Positions 11,430 to 21,775 of a stretch of 64,000 nucleotides of DNA are shown here, in pieces; within the stretch, counting starts at the first letter, position 1, and each line of letters begins with the position of its first letter. The stretch is from positions 21,623,346 through 21,687,345 of the forward strand of contig CM020618.1 of NCBI GenBank assembly GCA_009829735.1, written 5' to 3'. The position numbers and the translations under genes are program-made. The notes beneath the pieces are model-generated. The model saw only the letters and a list, made by a program, of their open reading frames with translations. It did no database searches and was not told the DNA's origin. The DNA is from Pyropia yezoensis. Its lineage: Eukaryota > Rhodophyta > Bangiophyceae > Bangiales > Bangiaceae.

Positions 11430-12240
11430 CACCGGAGAGGGGGACAAGGACCTGGCGGTGGCGCTTTCGGCGGCGCTGGTTGGCGCCGCCGGGGGGAGGG
11501 GGACAGGTGCCTGGCCGCCGGGTTTGCCGCGGCGTTTGTCGGTGGGGCGCTACGTGGGGGGGGGACAACGACCTGGCCGCCGGGTTTGCCGCGGCGTTGG
11601 CGGTGCGGCGCTCGGGGGGGGGGGGGGACAACGACCTGGCGTCTGCGTTTGCGGTGGCATTTGTCGGTGCGGCGCTGGGGGGTGGGGGGGGGAGAAGGAC
11701 GTGGCCGCCGCGATTGCGGTGGCGTTTGTCGGTGCGGCGCCGGCAAGGGAGGAAGACAAGGACCTGGACCCCGCTTTTTCCGTGGCGCTTGCCTGTGCGG
11801 CGCTGGGGGGCGGGGGACCAGGACCTGGCCGCCGCGATTGCGGTGAAGATTGTCTGTGCGGCGCAGGGGGGGGGCAACAAGGACCTGGTCGCCGCTCTTG
11901 TGGTGGCGTGTTTCTGCGCTGTGCTTGGGGGGGGGGGCAACGGCGTGGCCGCCGCTTTTGCCTTTGTGTTTTCCTGCCCCGTGCTGGGGAGGAGGGGACA
12001 AGGACCTGGCCGCCGCTTTTGCCTGGGCGGTTTTCTGCGCCGGGATGGGGGGGGGGGCAAAGGCGTGGCCGCCGCTTTTGCCGCGGCGATTTTTCTGCGC
12101 GGAGCTGGAGGGCGGGGGGACAAGGACCTGGCCGCCGCGATTGCGGTGAAGATTGTCTGTGCGGCGCAGGGGGGGGGCAACAAGGACCTGGTCGCCGCTC
12201 TTGTGTTGGCGTTAGCCTGCGCGGCGCCGGGGAGGCTGTG
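11430..12240. repeat. Minisatellite between the convergent HARB1 genes
   Basis: About eleven or twelve degenerate ~70-bp units with the pattern GGGGACAAGGACCTGGCCGC, then a TTTGC..GTGGCG segment and a G run. Two units near 11815 and 12120 are almost identical over more than 100 bp. Both strands stay open because the array has almost no stops; I do not regard these frames as genes. It may separate or terminate the converging transcripts. Confidence 0.75.
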
Positions 12241-12534
12241 ATGGGATGGAGGGGATGACAACGACAGGGAGAGTGGAGGACAACGACTTGGCGGTTTGGA
12301 TGGGTGTTTGTGAGGGCCGATGGCTGCATCATCGGAGTGCACAGACACGTTGTTCCAGTGGGAAAAAAAAAACCCGGCGATGAAGCCCGGGAAAAAAAAA
12401 AGCATGACGTACGCCTACCCTACACTACGACGCAGCTTAGGCAACCACTAAAACAACTACTACTACCACTACATCCACTGCTACTACAGCACGTACGCAA
12501 ACGAGGCCGCCAGCTCAGACCGCGCAATAGCGCG

Positions 12535-14895
12535 CTACGACTCCTCCTCGTCCACGTCCGCGACCCCATCCCCGTCCCCTTCCTCTTCGTCATCGTCGCC
12601 GTCGCCGTCGTCGCCCTCATCATCATCAGGGTGGCCACTCAGGACGATCGCAGCGCGCTCAACACTGTCCTCACCATCGACGTCTGAAGCGTCGACATTG
12701 ACGACGTCGAAGTCCACCTCGTCGTCCTCAGCTACATCACCCTCTACCGACCGCCCACTCCCACGGCGTGCGCCCTCAGCACGTCCTCCAGCATTCGCTG
12801 CAGGTACAGGGGCGGTTCCAGAAGCAGCTCCCGCTGCAGCAGTGCGGGGGGTTGTCACAGTCAGGTCCACATCCAGGGCGTCGATGGCGTCCTGGGCTTT
12901 GGCCGCTTTAGTGGCCATTGAGCGCGTCCCCCGTGAAGGTGGCCGCTCGCCCCGTCTGGGGCCAGAACTGCCAGCCGCGGTTGCACTCCCCGTGCCGGTA
13001 CGCGCCGGCGTGCTGTCTGACGACGGCGCGACGACACCAGCTCCCTGACTCTCAGCGCGCTCGGCGAGGACGGTCTCCGCCGACGCCCTCCCCAGGTCCA
13101 CCGCCAGCTTCAGCATCATGGAGCGGAACTCGATCCCCTCCGGCGTGCCCCTGTTCTCAGGGCGCGAGAAGAAGTCGATGGCCACCTTACGGCTCTCCAG
13201 ACGGTACGCCGCCTCGGCCAGGGCTGCCTTCTTCGCCATGGAGTCCGCTACGCTCAGCATGGCCTTGTTTGATGTGTTCAGGGAGGCCTCAAATGCATCC
13301 TCCTTCTTCTCTACGTGCGCTGCGCGCTTCGCACCTTGCCGCCCCAAGGGCCGGCCTTGGAGCCCGTCGTACTCCTCCCGCTTGCGCTTGCCTTTTCCCT
13401 TGCCTTTGTCTTGGCCGCCGTCGGCGGGTGCACTCTGAGACTCAGTGTCGTAGTCCGACTCGTCCTCGTCCTCAGCATCGTCAATGAACAGGCGTTCCAT
13501 CTCAGGGCTGGCGGACGCGCCGCTCCACTTGTCCAAACCACGCAACACCTGCCAGCACGGTTGCCAATTCTCTGGCACGAGGCGCGCACGGCGCACCGGC
13601 GCACTCTTGCCTTGCTCCTTCAGCACCTTCTCGTAGTCCACGTCCTTCTGCTCGGCAGAGTAGGCACTCGTGGCCGTGTACAAACACCGCGCCGCGCGCA
13701 GCACAGACTCCTCGTTCATATTCCCCGTCAGGCGCGTGCTAGCAACATGGTAGAAATGCGCAAAGCGCTGGCAGCAAGGACCAATGTTGCGCTGAAACTC
13801 GTTCTTGGCCGACGTTGGAGGGCGATTACTCCACCGACCGCGCATTTCAAACGATGTCAGCTTGGGTGGCGTGCGGCGAACAAACGCGAACCAGATGCTA
13901 GACCACAGAGTGGGCGCCTGCTGGCTCGTCCCCACGCTTGCATCTTGCGTGCACTGCTTGTACGCCTCACAAAGCGCGACGCGCTCAGGGGTAGTCCAGA
14001 CCCTGCCCTTGCCAGCCTTCTTGCCATTCTTGCTTTTCCCGGGCCCACCACCACCAGCCATCACCTCCTGCACAGAGGCGTTGTCAGGCGTCTGCGCAGC
14101 ACCGGAGGGTGGCGGACCGCCATGCCTTGCCTCGCCAGCCGCAGAAGGTGAGGCACTCACACGCCCCGCTCCACCAGCTGCAGGGGGCGACGGACGGGCA
14201 GTCCCTTCCCGCCCAGCAGCACGGGGAGACGGAGCCGCAGGCCCGACCCCACCATCAACAGGGGGCGACGGAGCTGCACGTCCTGCCCCGCCACCACGCC
14301 GGGACCCCCCAATACAGCGGGGAGAATTAGCAGGTCCAGCCGCCGCGCTTGCGCGTCGCGCCGCTGCCGCCGCAGAGACCTCTCGGGCCCGTTCCGTGTC
14401 TTTGATCTGCTTTATGATAGCAGCCCGCGCCGCGGCTGCGCCGGCTCTCCCACTGCGCGCAATGGCATCATCAGTGACAGCCTGCCTCGCCCTCGCAGTG
14501 CTAGCGTCTTGGGCCACTCGCTTGGCGGCCGCCGCGCGGGCTTTGTCCTCCACCTCGTCGCACCGGGTCATAAAGTCCTGCGACGAGCCAGCAGCCAAAG
14601 GGGCGCCACTGCGTGAGCCGCTGCTCCCACCACCGCGTGTACCGTCGCGCGCGCCGCCTCCGCGCCCACTTCCGCGACCACGAGCACGACCTCGGCCAGT
14701 CACTGGTGCTTGGGCGAGTGACGGGCTTGCTGGCGTAGCAGGGGAGCCGGGGGGGGCTCGTGCACGAGCTGAGGTGGCGGCGTGGGTGACGGCGGGGGCG
14801 GGGGCGGCGGAGGGGGTGGCGCCACCAGATGAGGCGCTGGCCCTTGCGGCGGCAGCCACAATGTTGGCTGCGTAGCTCTCGGTAGGAGATTCCAT
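12535..14895 (-). CDS. Myb/SANT-like accessory protein (HARB1 second gene)
   Basis: ORF of 786 aa from ATG 14895; the frame continues upstream to 16104 but overlaps a more gene-like frame. Residues ~290-460 form the Myb/SANT-like region of PIF/Harbinger ORF1 proteins: W-T-T-P-E-R-V-A-L, a second Trp in L-W-S-S-I-W, R-G-R-W-S and the late motif W-Q-P-C-W-Q-V-L-R with K-W-S-G. Further on, G-R-P-L-G-R-Q-G-A-K matches the Arg-Pro-x-Gly-x-Lys motif of NAM-associated C-terminal domains, followed by a helical stretch. The C-terminus is acidic (runs of D and E). Such proteins bind TIR DNA and carry the transposase into the nucleus (known for the family). It converges on the transposase, 1.3 kb away. 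Confidence 0.82.
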   Translation of the reverse strand: MESPTESYAANIVAAAARASASSGGATPSAAPAPAVTHAATSARARAPPGSPATPASPSLAQAPVTGRGRARGRGSGRGGGARDGTRGGGSSGSRSGAPLAAGSSQDFMTRCDEVEDKARAAAAKRVAQDASTARARQAVTDDAIARSGRAGAAAARAAIIKQIKDTERAREVSAAAAARRASAAAGPANSPRCIGGSRRGGGAGRAAPSPPVDGGVGPAAPSPRAAGREGTARPSPPAAGGAGRVSASPSAAGEARHGGPPPSGAAQTPDNASVQEVMAGGGGPGKSKNGKKAGKGRVWTTPERVALCEAYKQCTQDASVGTSQQAPTLWSSIWFAFVRRTPPKLTSFEMRGRWSNRPPTSAKNEFQRNIGPCCQRFAHFYHVASTRLTGNMNEESVLRAARCLYTATSAYSAEQKDVDYEKVLKEQGKSAPVRRARLVPENWQPCWQVLRGLDKWSGASASPEMERLFIDDAEDEDESDYDTESQSAPADGGQDKGKGKGKRKREEYDGLQGRPLGRQGAKRAAHVEKKEDAFEASLNTSNKAMLSVADSMAKKAALAEAAYRLESRKVAIDFFSRPENRGTPEGIEFRSMMLKLAVDLGRASAETVLAERAESQGAGVVAPSSDSTPARTGTGSATAAGSSGPRRGERPPSRGTRSMATKAAKAQDAIDALDVDLTVTTPRTAAAGAASGTAPVPAANAGGRAEGARRGSGRSVEGDVAEDDEVDFDVVNVDASDVDGEDSVERAAIVLSGHPDDDEGDDGDGDDDEEEGDGDGVADVDEEES

Positions 14896-16067
14896 GTCGC
14901 CGGGTGGGTTGCGGGGTGCCCTCCAAAAAAAGGCTGCACCAGCGGAGGGGGCAAGGGAGGGGGTCCCGCCACGCTGGGCAGCAGCGCCCAATGAAATCCG
15001 GGCGGCGCCGCCCCGGCTTGGACGCTCAGACCGGCTGCTGCTGCAGTTGCCGCAGGTTGAGGGATTGAAGATGCGAGGCTCAGTGCAGGCGGTAGGGCAG
15101 ACAGAGGTAGGCCTGGGTTGCTGGGAGGGCTCAGCGTAGTGGCTGGATGAGACCGTAGAGGCCCTGCCGTCGTCGGGGTTGGCGCCGCCACCAAGAGGGG
15201 TGGTGTCGTCTGGTGGGGAGGCGCCGCCGCCGCCCTCAGGTCCAGAGGGGTTGATGGACCGGCGGCCGGTAAATGCGTCCTCCTCCGCTGAGGACGCTCC
15301 GGACTCGCCGGCGGAGTGGGCGTCGGCCGCTTTGCAGGCGGCCGCGACTGCCTCCTCGGCTCTGTTGCGCGCGACACAGGCGACGTAGTGTCGTCGTTCC
15401 TGCTCGAGCGCCGCCTCGGCGGCGGCGACCGGCTGGAACTTCTTGCTACGCTGCGCGAGCCACAGCCGCAGCGGCGCGCCCGGTGGCCGAACCGCGACGG
15501 CGACCGGTCCCCCAGCCCGTCCTCGAGCGCCCGAGCGGCTCGTCGATAGCGCCGCGCCTCGTGCTCCAGCTCGGACAAACGGAAGCTCAGGATATCGTCC
15601 AACGCCGGCCGCGTCACCGCGGGTGGCGTCCAGCCCGCGACTGGGGGTGACGGGGACGTCCAGCTCGCCGCCTGTGGCGGCGGATTCCAGTGCCCAGGTG
15701 GTTGTGGCACGGGGGTCCAGTTCCCCAGCCGTGGTTGAGGGGAGGTCCAGCTCCGCGGTGGCGGCTGCGCGCCGCGATACAGCGGTGGTGGCGATGGCGG
15801 GCCGTTCCGCCCGGGAGGGGGGGGCGGCTCCCTCCACCGTGGGGATGGCGGAGGAGGGCCGCCCCGAGGAGGTGGCGGTCCAGGCGCCGGAACGCCGTCT
15901 TGCGGATGGCCAGGGGGGGGGAGCGGGGGAGGTCGTGGATGTTGGGGAGGAAATGGGCGCGGGGGCGGGGGCGGGGGCGACGAAGGCCGTCTCCGGGAGT
16001 GTGGTCGAGTGGTCGGGTAGTCGCTGCCGCGCGGGTGGTCCTCCTCCCGCTGGCGACGAACGCCCAT
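14700..16067 (-). CDS. Proline-rich ORF, third gene of HARB1 (unknown function)
   Basis: 455 aa from ATG 16067. It overlaps the start of the Myb/SANT-like gene by 196 nt in another frame. Residues ~30-140 are Pro-rich with repeated Trp-Thr-Pro/Trp-Asn-Pro steps (S-W-T-S-P, N-W-T-P, H-W-N-P, G-W-T-P). A helical segment follows (L-D-D-I-L-S-F-R-L-S-E-L-E-H-E-A-R-R-Y), then an RS-rich piece and long Pro runs. No known domain. It may be separate or spliced to, or frameshifted into, the Myb/SANT-like gene. A TATAT stretch lies just upstream (about 16078-16085). HARB2 has an ORF of the same length in the same place, but I see no clear similarity. Confidence 0.5.
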   Translation of the reverse strand: MGVRRQREEDHPRGSDYPTTRPHSRRRPSSPPPPPPRPFPPQHPRPPPLPPPGHPQDGVPAPGPPPPRGGPPPPSPRWREPPPPPGRNGPPSPPPLYRGAQPPPRSWTSPQPRLGNWTPVPQPPGHWNPPPQAASWTSPSPPVAGWTPPAVTRPALDDILSFRLSELEHEARRYRRAARALEDGLGDRSPSRFGHRARRCGCGSRSVARSSSRSPPPRRRSSRNDDTTSPVSRATEPRRQSRPPAKRPTPTPPASPERPQRRRTHLPAAGPSTPLDLRAAAAPPHQTTPPLLVAAPTPTTAGPLRSHPATTLSPPSNPGLPLSALPPALSLASSIPQPAATAAAAGLSVQAGAAPPGFHWALLPSVAGPPPLPPPLVQPFFGGHPATHPATWNLLPRATQPTLWLPPQGPAPHLVAPPPPPPPPPPSPTPPPQLVHEPPPAPLLRQQARHSPKHQ

Positions 16068-17994
16068 CGTCCGACAGCATATATGTCGGTCCCGCGGGGT
16101 GCACCCGCGTACAGACTCGATGGCACTCACAGGATAGATGACGTTCTGAACGATGGGGAGGGGAGGTCGGAGTGGAGACTCACTAGACCAGCGCACAGGA
16201 AGTACGGAGCTCGTGCGCGGGGGAGAGGTCGGCAGCAAGGGGGTTCCGCGACACAGCAAGAGTCTGGTAGAGTTTCTGCGACGTTGCTGCAGGGCGCCGT
16301 GGGCTATCGACGAGGGTGTCGACTCGGACTTGCTGCGAGTGGACAGGCCGGCGGGCTCCTCAACGGCGCGCGTGACCCCACTGCGTCCTGTATGCGCGAC
16401 CTCTTCGCAAAGAGTCAAAGAAAGAGTCACCCGGGGGGGGGGGGGGGGGGGGGGGGGAAAGGGGGCAACAACGCAGCCGACCCGTACACTGTCAACGAGC
16501 CCCCAAATTCGTGGGCGCGCTGGGCAGGCGGGCGCGGCCGCAACTGGACAGACGCCCCCCACCACTCGCGCTGGCCCAAGATTTTTTTGTGGCCTCGCAG
16601 GCAGAGGACGGCAAAGAGACGAGGTGCGCCGGATGAAACGAGGGGGTGGAGGAGAGGACACCTTTCGCTCGAGGCGCCTCTCTCCACGCCGGCCCGCCGC
16701 GCAACGTACTCGCGCCGGCATCGGATGGCCTGGGAGGACGGGAGGGGAACGGGTGGTGAGAAGTCTATCTCGGCGGCCCAAGTGATTGGGTGGGCGGGTG
16801 CTCGCTGGGGAGGGGGCGGCCGAGGGTCCTGCGACGGGTGTCCTTTTTTAGAAAAAATGATCTGGCGACTCGCAGACTAGTGACGCGGGCCAAGTCACGC
16901 GCGTGGATGAGAATCCGAACGGCGGGCGCCGGCAAAGCCCATGCTGCCGCCCGGTGCATGCGGCGGGGGAGTCGGGGGTGAAGAGAGAAGCGAACCATGG
17001 CAGCCGCGGCGCGTCTGCCTCTCAGGGTGGCACCCCGGTGGCACCTCGTGCGAGGGGGTGCGCGTGTGTGGATGATGAACGTAGGTCCCTCTGCAGTCTT
17101 GTTGCAACAATGGGGCTGCATGCCGCGGCATGCTCCACGAAAATCTCGCACGGAGGGGTACGGCGGGTAGCACCTCAACAGCCTAGACGGGTTGGTCCAC
17201 CACCGCCTACACCGCAAGCACAAAAAAAAACACCAAAAATATCAAACCCAACGCGCCCAAATTGCAATGGCAAGCTCCAATCGACCGATAACTCTCAGGA
17301 TCTGCCGCAAACTGTCTTCGAAATGTACAGTTCTGCTCAAAGACAGCTCCCAATTCAACCAGTTCGCTTTTGATGGACCTCGAATGCACCACCACTCCAT
17401 CGTGTGGCCCACACCGCACGACCTCTGGCGATCTCAGAGACGCTCCACCAGGCCCATACACTGGAAATTTTGCAGGTGTCATGTGCATGGATGTCATGCC
17501 GACAACGTTGAGCCCTCCATTGGCGACCACAAGGCGTTGTGTGCACGTGTCCCAGGAAGGCAACAGATATGCGAGTTATACACAGCCCGCCAAGGCTGCA
17601 CTCGGTGCATAACCTTCAGATTATTGTTGATTCTGTGAGAGCCGTCCGATAATCCAAGTCATGGCTGTGCTGTTGGAGCGATACAAGTGGGCATCGGAGA
17701 GGCCTGTGGGACGGATTTGGGCGTCTCTCAGTGCCTGGCCGGTTGAGTTTCGGTCAAAAGACAGAGTTTTGGTCATCGCTTCATTGCTTCTGCGTGGAGG
17801 GCCACGAAGCGCGGACGAGACCGCTGGAAGGCGAAGATGTCGTGTTTTGGGCATGTAGCCCATGTCTGGACCTCAAGTACATTGCGGTCAAGAGCACCCC
17901 CGATAGTCCAGGTACTATCGCGATAGCCGCACCAATGAGATGCTCGCACGTGGCACACGTGGCGTTCTAAAATGACCATTTCAGACCTTTAGTC
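16068..17994. other. Right non-coding part of HARB1
   Basis: Holds a 25-nt G run at 16433-16457 and then GC-rich DNA. From about 17200 there is lower-GC sequence with short minus-strand open frames (for example 17207-17563, non-ATG start) and no recognisable domain. Near 17890-17925 the GATAGTCC and ACTATCG motifs of the left hairpin reappear. Confidence 0.5.
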
Positions 17995-18014
17995 TCACGT
18001 TGGTGGGCACGCCC
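17995..18014 (-). repeat. HARB1 right TIR
   Basis: Inverse of the left TIR with one mismatch; followed by the TAA target duplication at 18015-18017. Confidence 0.9.
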
Positions 18015-18308
18015 TAAAAGGTGGATGTTGAAGGGACGTGAGGTGAGGGATCCTTTGGTTCAGACAGCGATTTTCATCACCTTCATGACCCGTGCACGTC
18101 AACTATTTACGGGACGCACAATATGATAGCTGGCCACGGGTCGGTTACTCTATAGTGCTTCCTGTAAAAAATGGATGTTGACGGTACGTGGAGTGTGGGT
18201 TCGATTGGTCCAGTGGCCGGTATTTGACATGATCGCGACACGAGCACGTCCACTTTTTACGGGACGCACTATATTGGCTGCGCTCTCGTGCGATGTGGTG
18301 CGACCTCA

Positions 18309-18349
18309 GAGTGTTTCCAACAACGTCACGACGATCTCAATACCATCTC
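18309..18349 (+). repeat. HARB2 left TIR
   Basis: 41 bp, begins GAGTGTTTCC and contains CAACGTCACGACGATC. The TCA target duplication lies directly outside. Confidence 0.9.
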
Positions 18350-18553
18350 TCATATATTTTCGCAGCTTTCAATTGAGCCCACACGTGGCTTCCAAAAGTC
18401 TCTCGGCCAATGAGAGCCCAGCGGGGGCTTGTGGGCCGCCGCTGGGGTCCGGTCGCGTCCGAAATCGGCCAGATTCGGGCCTCCGTTTCGGGTTCAGACG
18501 CGAATGGAGTTGATGGAGCTGTTTCAAGTCGTGCGAGCCACGTTTCCGCAGAA

Positions 18554-18621
18554 GATCGTCACGACGATGTCGGAAACGATCCCCCCCCCCCTACTTCGTT
18601 GCAGAGATCGTCGTGACGATC
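18554..18621. repeat. HARB2 subterminal hairpin
   Basis: Arms 18554-18568 and 18607-18621 (GATCGTCACGACGAT and its inverse). The arm repeats GTCACGACGAT from the TIR, as in HARB1, at about the same distance from the end. Confidence 0.75.
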
Positions 18622-19019
18622 TCGTTTCGGGTTATGGGAGCGTTTATTGCCGTTTTTAACGCTAGAACGGGGCCCTGCGTGAAAGATTCGCGACCCTCTC
18701 GAAAGTGTCTGGACGCAATCTGGAAGTCTGCAGGATTGGATGATTGGGCATATGCCGCGTGGTCGTGTGGATCCGCAGCGGTCCGTTGGGCACGAGTCCT
18801 GGTGGTCGCCCCCCACCCCTCTCGGATCCCCCACACCGCACCCACGTATTCGACGCATCGACGTGGTCCGTTCAAATCATACGCACGCCGCCGGACGCCA
18901 CTCCGGCGAGCGTACCCCCAACACCCCCGGCAAAATAACAAAAAAAATACAACATTTCGTGCAGGGCCCCGCCCCCGGCGCGGGCCCGCGCTGGCGGAGG
19001 GGGGGCCGCCCCCCCACAA

Positions 19020-19275
19020 CAGGCTCCCACGGGGGGGGGGCTGGGTGGGGAGGGGCGTGCACTCCCCCCGCAGCACGTTTGGCACGGGGGGGGGGGCTTC
19101 CAGCGGTGGAATGGGGGGGGGGGCGTCGCGGGGAGAGGCGTGCACTCCCCCCGGAGCACGTTCCTGCGGGGGGGGGGGCCTCCCGCGGTGGATTGGGGGG
19201 GGAGGCGCGTGCACCCCCCCCGGGGGACGCTGCTGCGGGGAGGGGGGCATCCAGGGGTGGATCGGGGGGGGCTTC
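19020..19275. repeat. G-rich tandem repeats upstream of the HARB2 transposase
   Basis: About four degenerate ~75-85-bp units with GGCGTGCACTCCCCCCG, a GCACGTT core and a run of G. Position matches the array upstream of the HARB1 transposase, though the sequence differs. Confidence 0.65.
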
Positions 19276-19527
19276 GCGGGCCGCGTGGGACGGCTCACGT
19301 CGTACCGGCGACGTGACCACCACCGTCGTGACGCTCATCGCCGTCACCACCGTCGTCACCGCCGTCGTCGGTCTGTTTGTGGGCCGCGTGCGACGGCCCA
19401 CCACGCATCGGCAGGCCCACCACCGTCGCCACCTCCGCCACCGTCGCCACCTCCACCACTGTCGTCTCCGCCGCCACCGTGTGTGTGCTGGGGGCTGGGA
19501 GGTGTGGTGGGGCTGCAGTTTTGGAAG

Positions 19528-21261
19528 ATGGCTGCCCCCGCGCCTTTTGATCGAGAGGCATGGGAGGTGTCCGATGGATCGGCGGACGAGGTCCACGCAG
19601 CTGTTCTAGCTGCACGGCTCTCTCTAACGCGACGTAGACACTACATCGCTCTGTCGGGTGCGGTTGCCCGACGCCGCCGGCGTCGCGGCGGCTCGGTGCC
19701 TGGTCGTCGTGCCAACCGGTTGCGTGGATTTGAGCGCGGCTACCGAAGCATCGAGGCTGACTTTGGGGAGGACGGGAACCCACCTGTGTACGGCGAGACT
19801 GATTTTGAGACTCGGTTCCGCGTGCCTCGCAATGTGTTTATGGCGGTCTACGACGACGTGAAGGACCTGCCGTATTGGAAGCGCACCATCAACGCCAGTG
19901 GGCGGCCACAGGCGCATGCCCTTCCGAAGGTGGTGGCCGCCTTTCGTGTGCTGGCGTACGGTGAGGCCGCTGATCGGCCTGACGAGTATGTCCGACTGTC
20001 CAAGTCCACAACGGCGGTGGCGACGCAAATGCTTGTCGACCACATCGTCGACAACTACGAGGAGTTTTTCCTGCGCCCCCCAAACATGGACGAGCTGGCC
20101 CATGTTCTTGACCGCAACGCGCAACGTGGGATGCCTGGGTGCATGGGGAGCATCGACTGCTCGCATTGGGATTGGCGCATGTGCCCCAAGGCTTTGGCGG
20201 GCCAGTACCAGGACTACAAGAAGCGGCGCTCCGTGGTAATGGAGACAGTCTGCGATGAGGACCTGTACATCTGGCACTTTTTCGTGGGGCCACCGGGCAG
20301 CCAGAACGACCTGAATGTGTGGGGCCAATCACCGCTCTGCATGGACATTACGAATGGTCTATGGCCCCCTGACAATTTTGAGTACACACTGAATGGCCGC
20401 ACGCGTCGCTTGCTGTACTATTTAGCCGACGGTGTGTATCCCAAGTTCCCCATTTTTGCCCGACCCTTTCCACGCGCCACCTCCAACACCCTGAAGAAGT
20501 GCACTTACAACCGGCTGCAAGAGGCGCTTCGCAAGGACGTTGAGCGTCTGTATGGCGTAATGACCGCGCGCTTTCACATCCTTCTCCACCCGGCCAAGTA
20601 TCACTCTGTTGACCGTATCATCCGCACCGCCAAGGCTGTCGCTATTTTGCACAACATGATTGTCATCAACCGCCGCGACGGGTGCATCTCCCGCCTCCGC
20701 ATGGGAGAATTATACGGCCAGGCCGGCGCAACGGCCTCTGTCATGATGGCCGCTGCACAGGCTGAAGCAGAGGCCGCAGAGGCCGCAGAGGCCGCGGGGA
20801 GTGACTCCTTGTCGGCCTTCTCGTGGTCCTCTTCGTCGTCTTCGTCGTCGTCTTCGTCCGTTACCGCTGGTAGTGGAAGCAGTGTCGGTGCGGGTGGTGG
20901 TGCGGGCGCTGTGGGTGACGGCACGGCGGCCGCAGCGGGCGTATCTGGACGCGCGGGAGGTATTGCCGCCGGTGGGGGTGGTGCATCGGCCGCGGGGGGT
21001 GCAGCCTGTCCACCTGATGGAACTGGAGGTGGTGCTGGTACTGCAGGGGCGGGGACCGGGGCCGGAGGCGGGAACGGCGCGCAGGGTACTGGCCGTGTCG
21101 CCCCGACTTGGCGCACTGACGATATCAGGCGCCAGTCTGCTCTGACCAGTCCGATTGAGCACGAGCGACTACGCGCTACCCTGATGGCACGCGTGTGGGA
21201 GAACAAGGCGGAGGCTCTGGCGCCGTTTCTGCACCGCCGTCATGCGTTGGTGTACATGTAG
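19528..21261 (+). CDS. PIF/Harbinger DDE transposase (HARB2)
   Basis: Single-exon ORF of 577 aa from ATG 19528. The frame is open upstream to 18613, but that part is GC-rich repeat and not protein-like. Basic N-terminal region (R-R-R-R-R-R-G-G), then the nuclease with D in G-S-I-D-C-S-H-W (~residue 210), D in G-S-Q-N-D-L-N-V-W (~260) and E in K-D-V-E-R-L-Y (~340). A Ser run encoded by TCG/TCC/TCT repeats and a Gly/Ala linker follow. The last ~35 residues (E-H-E-R-L-R-A-T-L-M-A-R-V-W...L-A-P-F) match the tails of the other two copies. Intact; clearly related to but diverged from the HARB1 enzyme. Confidence 0.93.
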   Translation: MAAPAPFDREAWEVSDGSADEVHAAVLAARLSLTRRRHYIALSGAVARRRRRRGGSVPGRRANRLRGFERGYRSIEADFGEDGNPPVYGETDFETRFRVPRNVFMAVYDDVKDLPYWKRTINASGRPQAHALPKVVAAFRVLAYGEAADRPDEYVRLSKSTTAVATQMLVDHIVDNYEEFFLRPPNMDELAHVLDRNAQRGMPGCMGSIDCSHWDWRMCPKALAGQYQDYKKRRSVVMETVCDEDLYIWHFFVGPPGSQNDLNVWGQSPLCMDITNGLWPPDNFEYTLNGRTRRLLYYLADGVYPKFPIFARPFPRATSNTLKKCTYNRLQEALRKDVERLYGVMTARFHILLHPAKYHSVDRIIRTAKAVAILHNMIVINRRDGCISRLRMGELYGQAGATASVMMAAAQAEAEAAEAAEAAGSDSLSAFSWSSSSSSSSSSSVTAGSGSSVGAGGGAGAVGDGTAAAAGVSGRAGGIAAGGGGASAAGGAACPPDGTGGGAGTAGAGTGAGGGNGAQGTGRVAPTWRTDDIRRQSALTSPIEHERLRATLMARVWENKAEALAPFLHRRHALVYM

Positions 21262-21349
21262 GTGGGTGGGCGGCTGCTTTAAAGGTTTTTTTTTCCCCTC
21301 GGGGTTTTTTTTTTCCTCACCTGTGAGCCGGTCTAGCGTGGAAAGACGG

Positions 21350-21775
21350 CCGTTGGCGTGGCAAAAACGCAAGGGGCGGGACGCCTTGGCGGTGGGGGGG
21401 TGGCAGCGACGCTGCGGCCGACTTGTCGGCCGCCTGTGCGCCTGGCTGCTGCCACCGGCGTGGCACGAAAGTGGGGGGGGGGATGCCTTGGCGGTGGGGG
21501 GGTGGCAGCGACACAGCGGCCGACTTGTCGGCCGCTGTGTCGCTGCTGCCACCGTCGTGGCAAGGAAGTGCGGGGGGGGACGCCTTGGCGGTGGGGGGTG
21601 GCAGCGACGCAGCGGCCGACTTGTTGGCCGCCTGTGCGCCTGGCTGCTCCCACCGATGTGGCACGAATGTGGGGGGGGGGGATGCCTTGGCGGTGGGGGG
21701 GTGACAGCGACACAGCGGCCGACTTGTCGGCCGCCTGTGCGCCTGGCTGCTGGCGCGAGCGTGGCGGGGGAGTGG
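21350..21775. repeat. Minisatellite between the convergent HARB2 genes
   Basis: Four ~100-110-bp units built on GATGCCTTGGCGGTGGGGGG, a CAGCGGCCGACTTGTCGGCCG palindrome-like core and GCCTGGCTGCT. It lies right after the transposase stop, as in HARB1, with unrelated sequence. 21776-22190 holds no gene. Confidence 0.8.

Larger units (their letters stand above)
7915..18014 (+). mobile_element. HARB1, complete PIF/Harbinger transposon (10.1 kb)
   Basis: Ends are 20-bp inverted repeats GGGCGTRCCCACCAACGTGA (one mismatch) directly flanked by TAA on both sides (7912-7914 and 18015-18017), the 3-bp target duplication of PIF/Harbinger elements. The paralogous empty site near 18158-18180 reads CTTCCTGTAAAAA with a single TAA, confirming the boundaries. 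Gene content: plus-strand DDE transposase, then a convergent Myb/SANT-like gene and a proline-rich ORF on minus. All three ORFs are open, so the copy may be autonomous. Just inside both ends lie paired CCACGTG motifs (7961-7984 and 17947-17963). Confidence 0.92.

Noticed and set aside
11420-11440. GGTTCGAACC, similar to a tRNA T-loop
   Set aside because: No cloverleaf can be built around it; it is part of the repeat-rich spacer. I found no tRNA or rRNA gene in the window.
11243-12405. Long open frames on both strands in the HARB1 minisatellite
   Set aside because: They follow the repeat unit and are open on both strands; no start context or domain.
18613-19527. 305-codon upstream extension of the HARB2 transposase frame
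   Set aside because: Runs through G-rich tandem repeats; the ATG at 19528 directly precedes conserved sequence.
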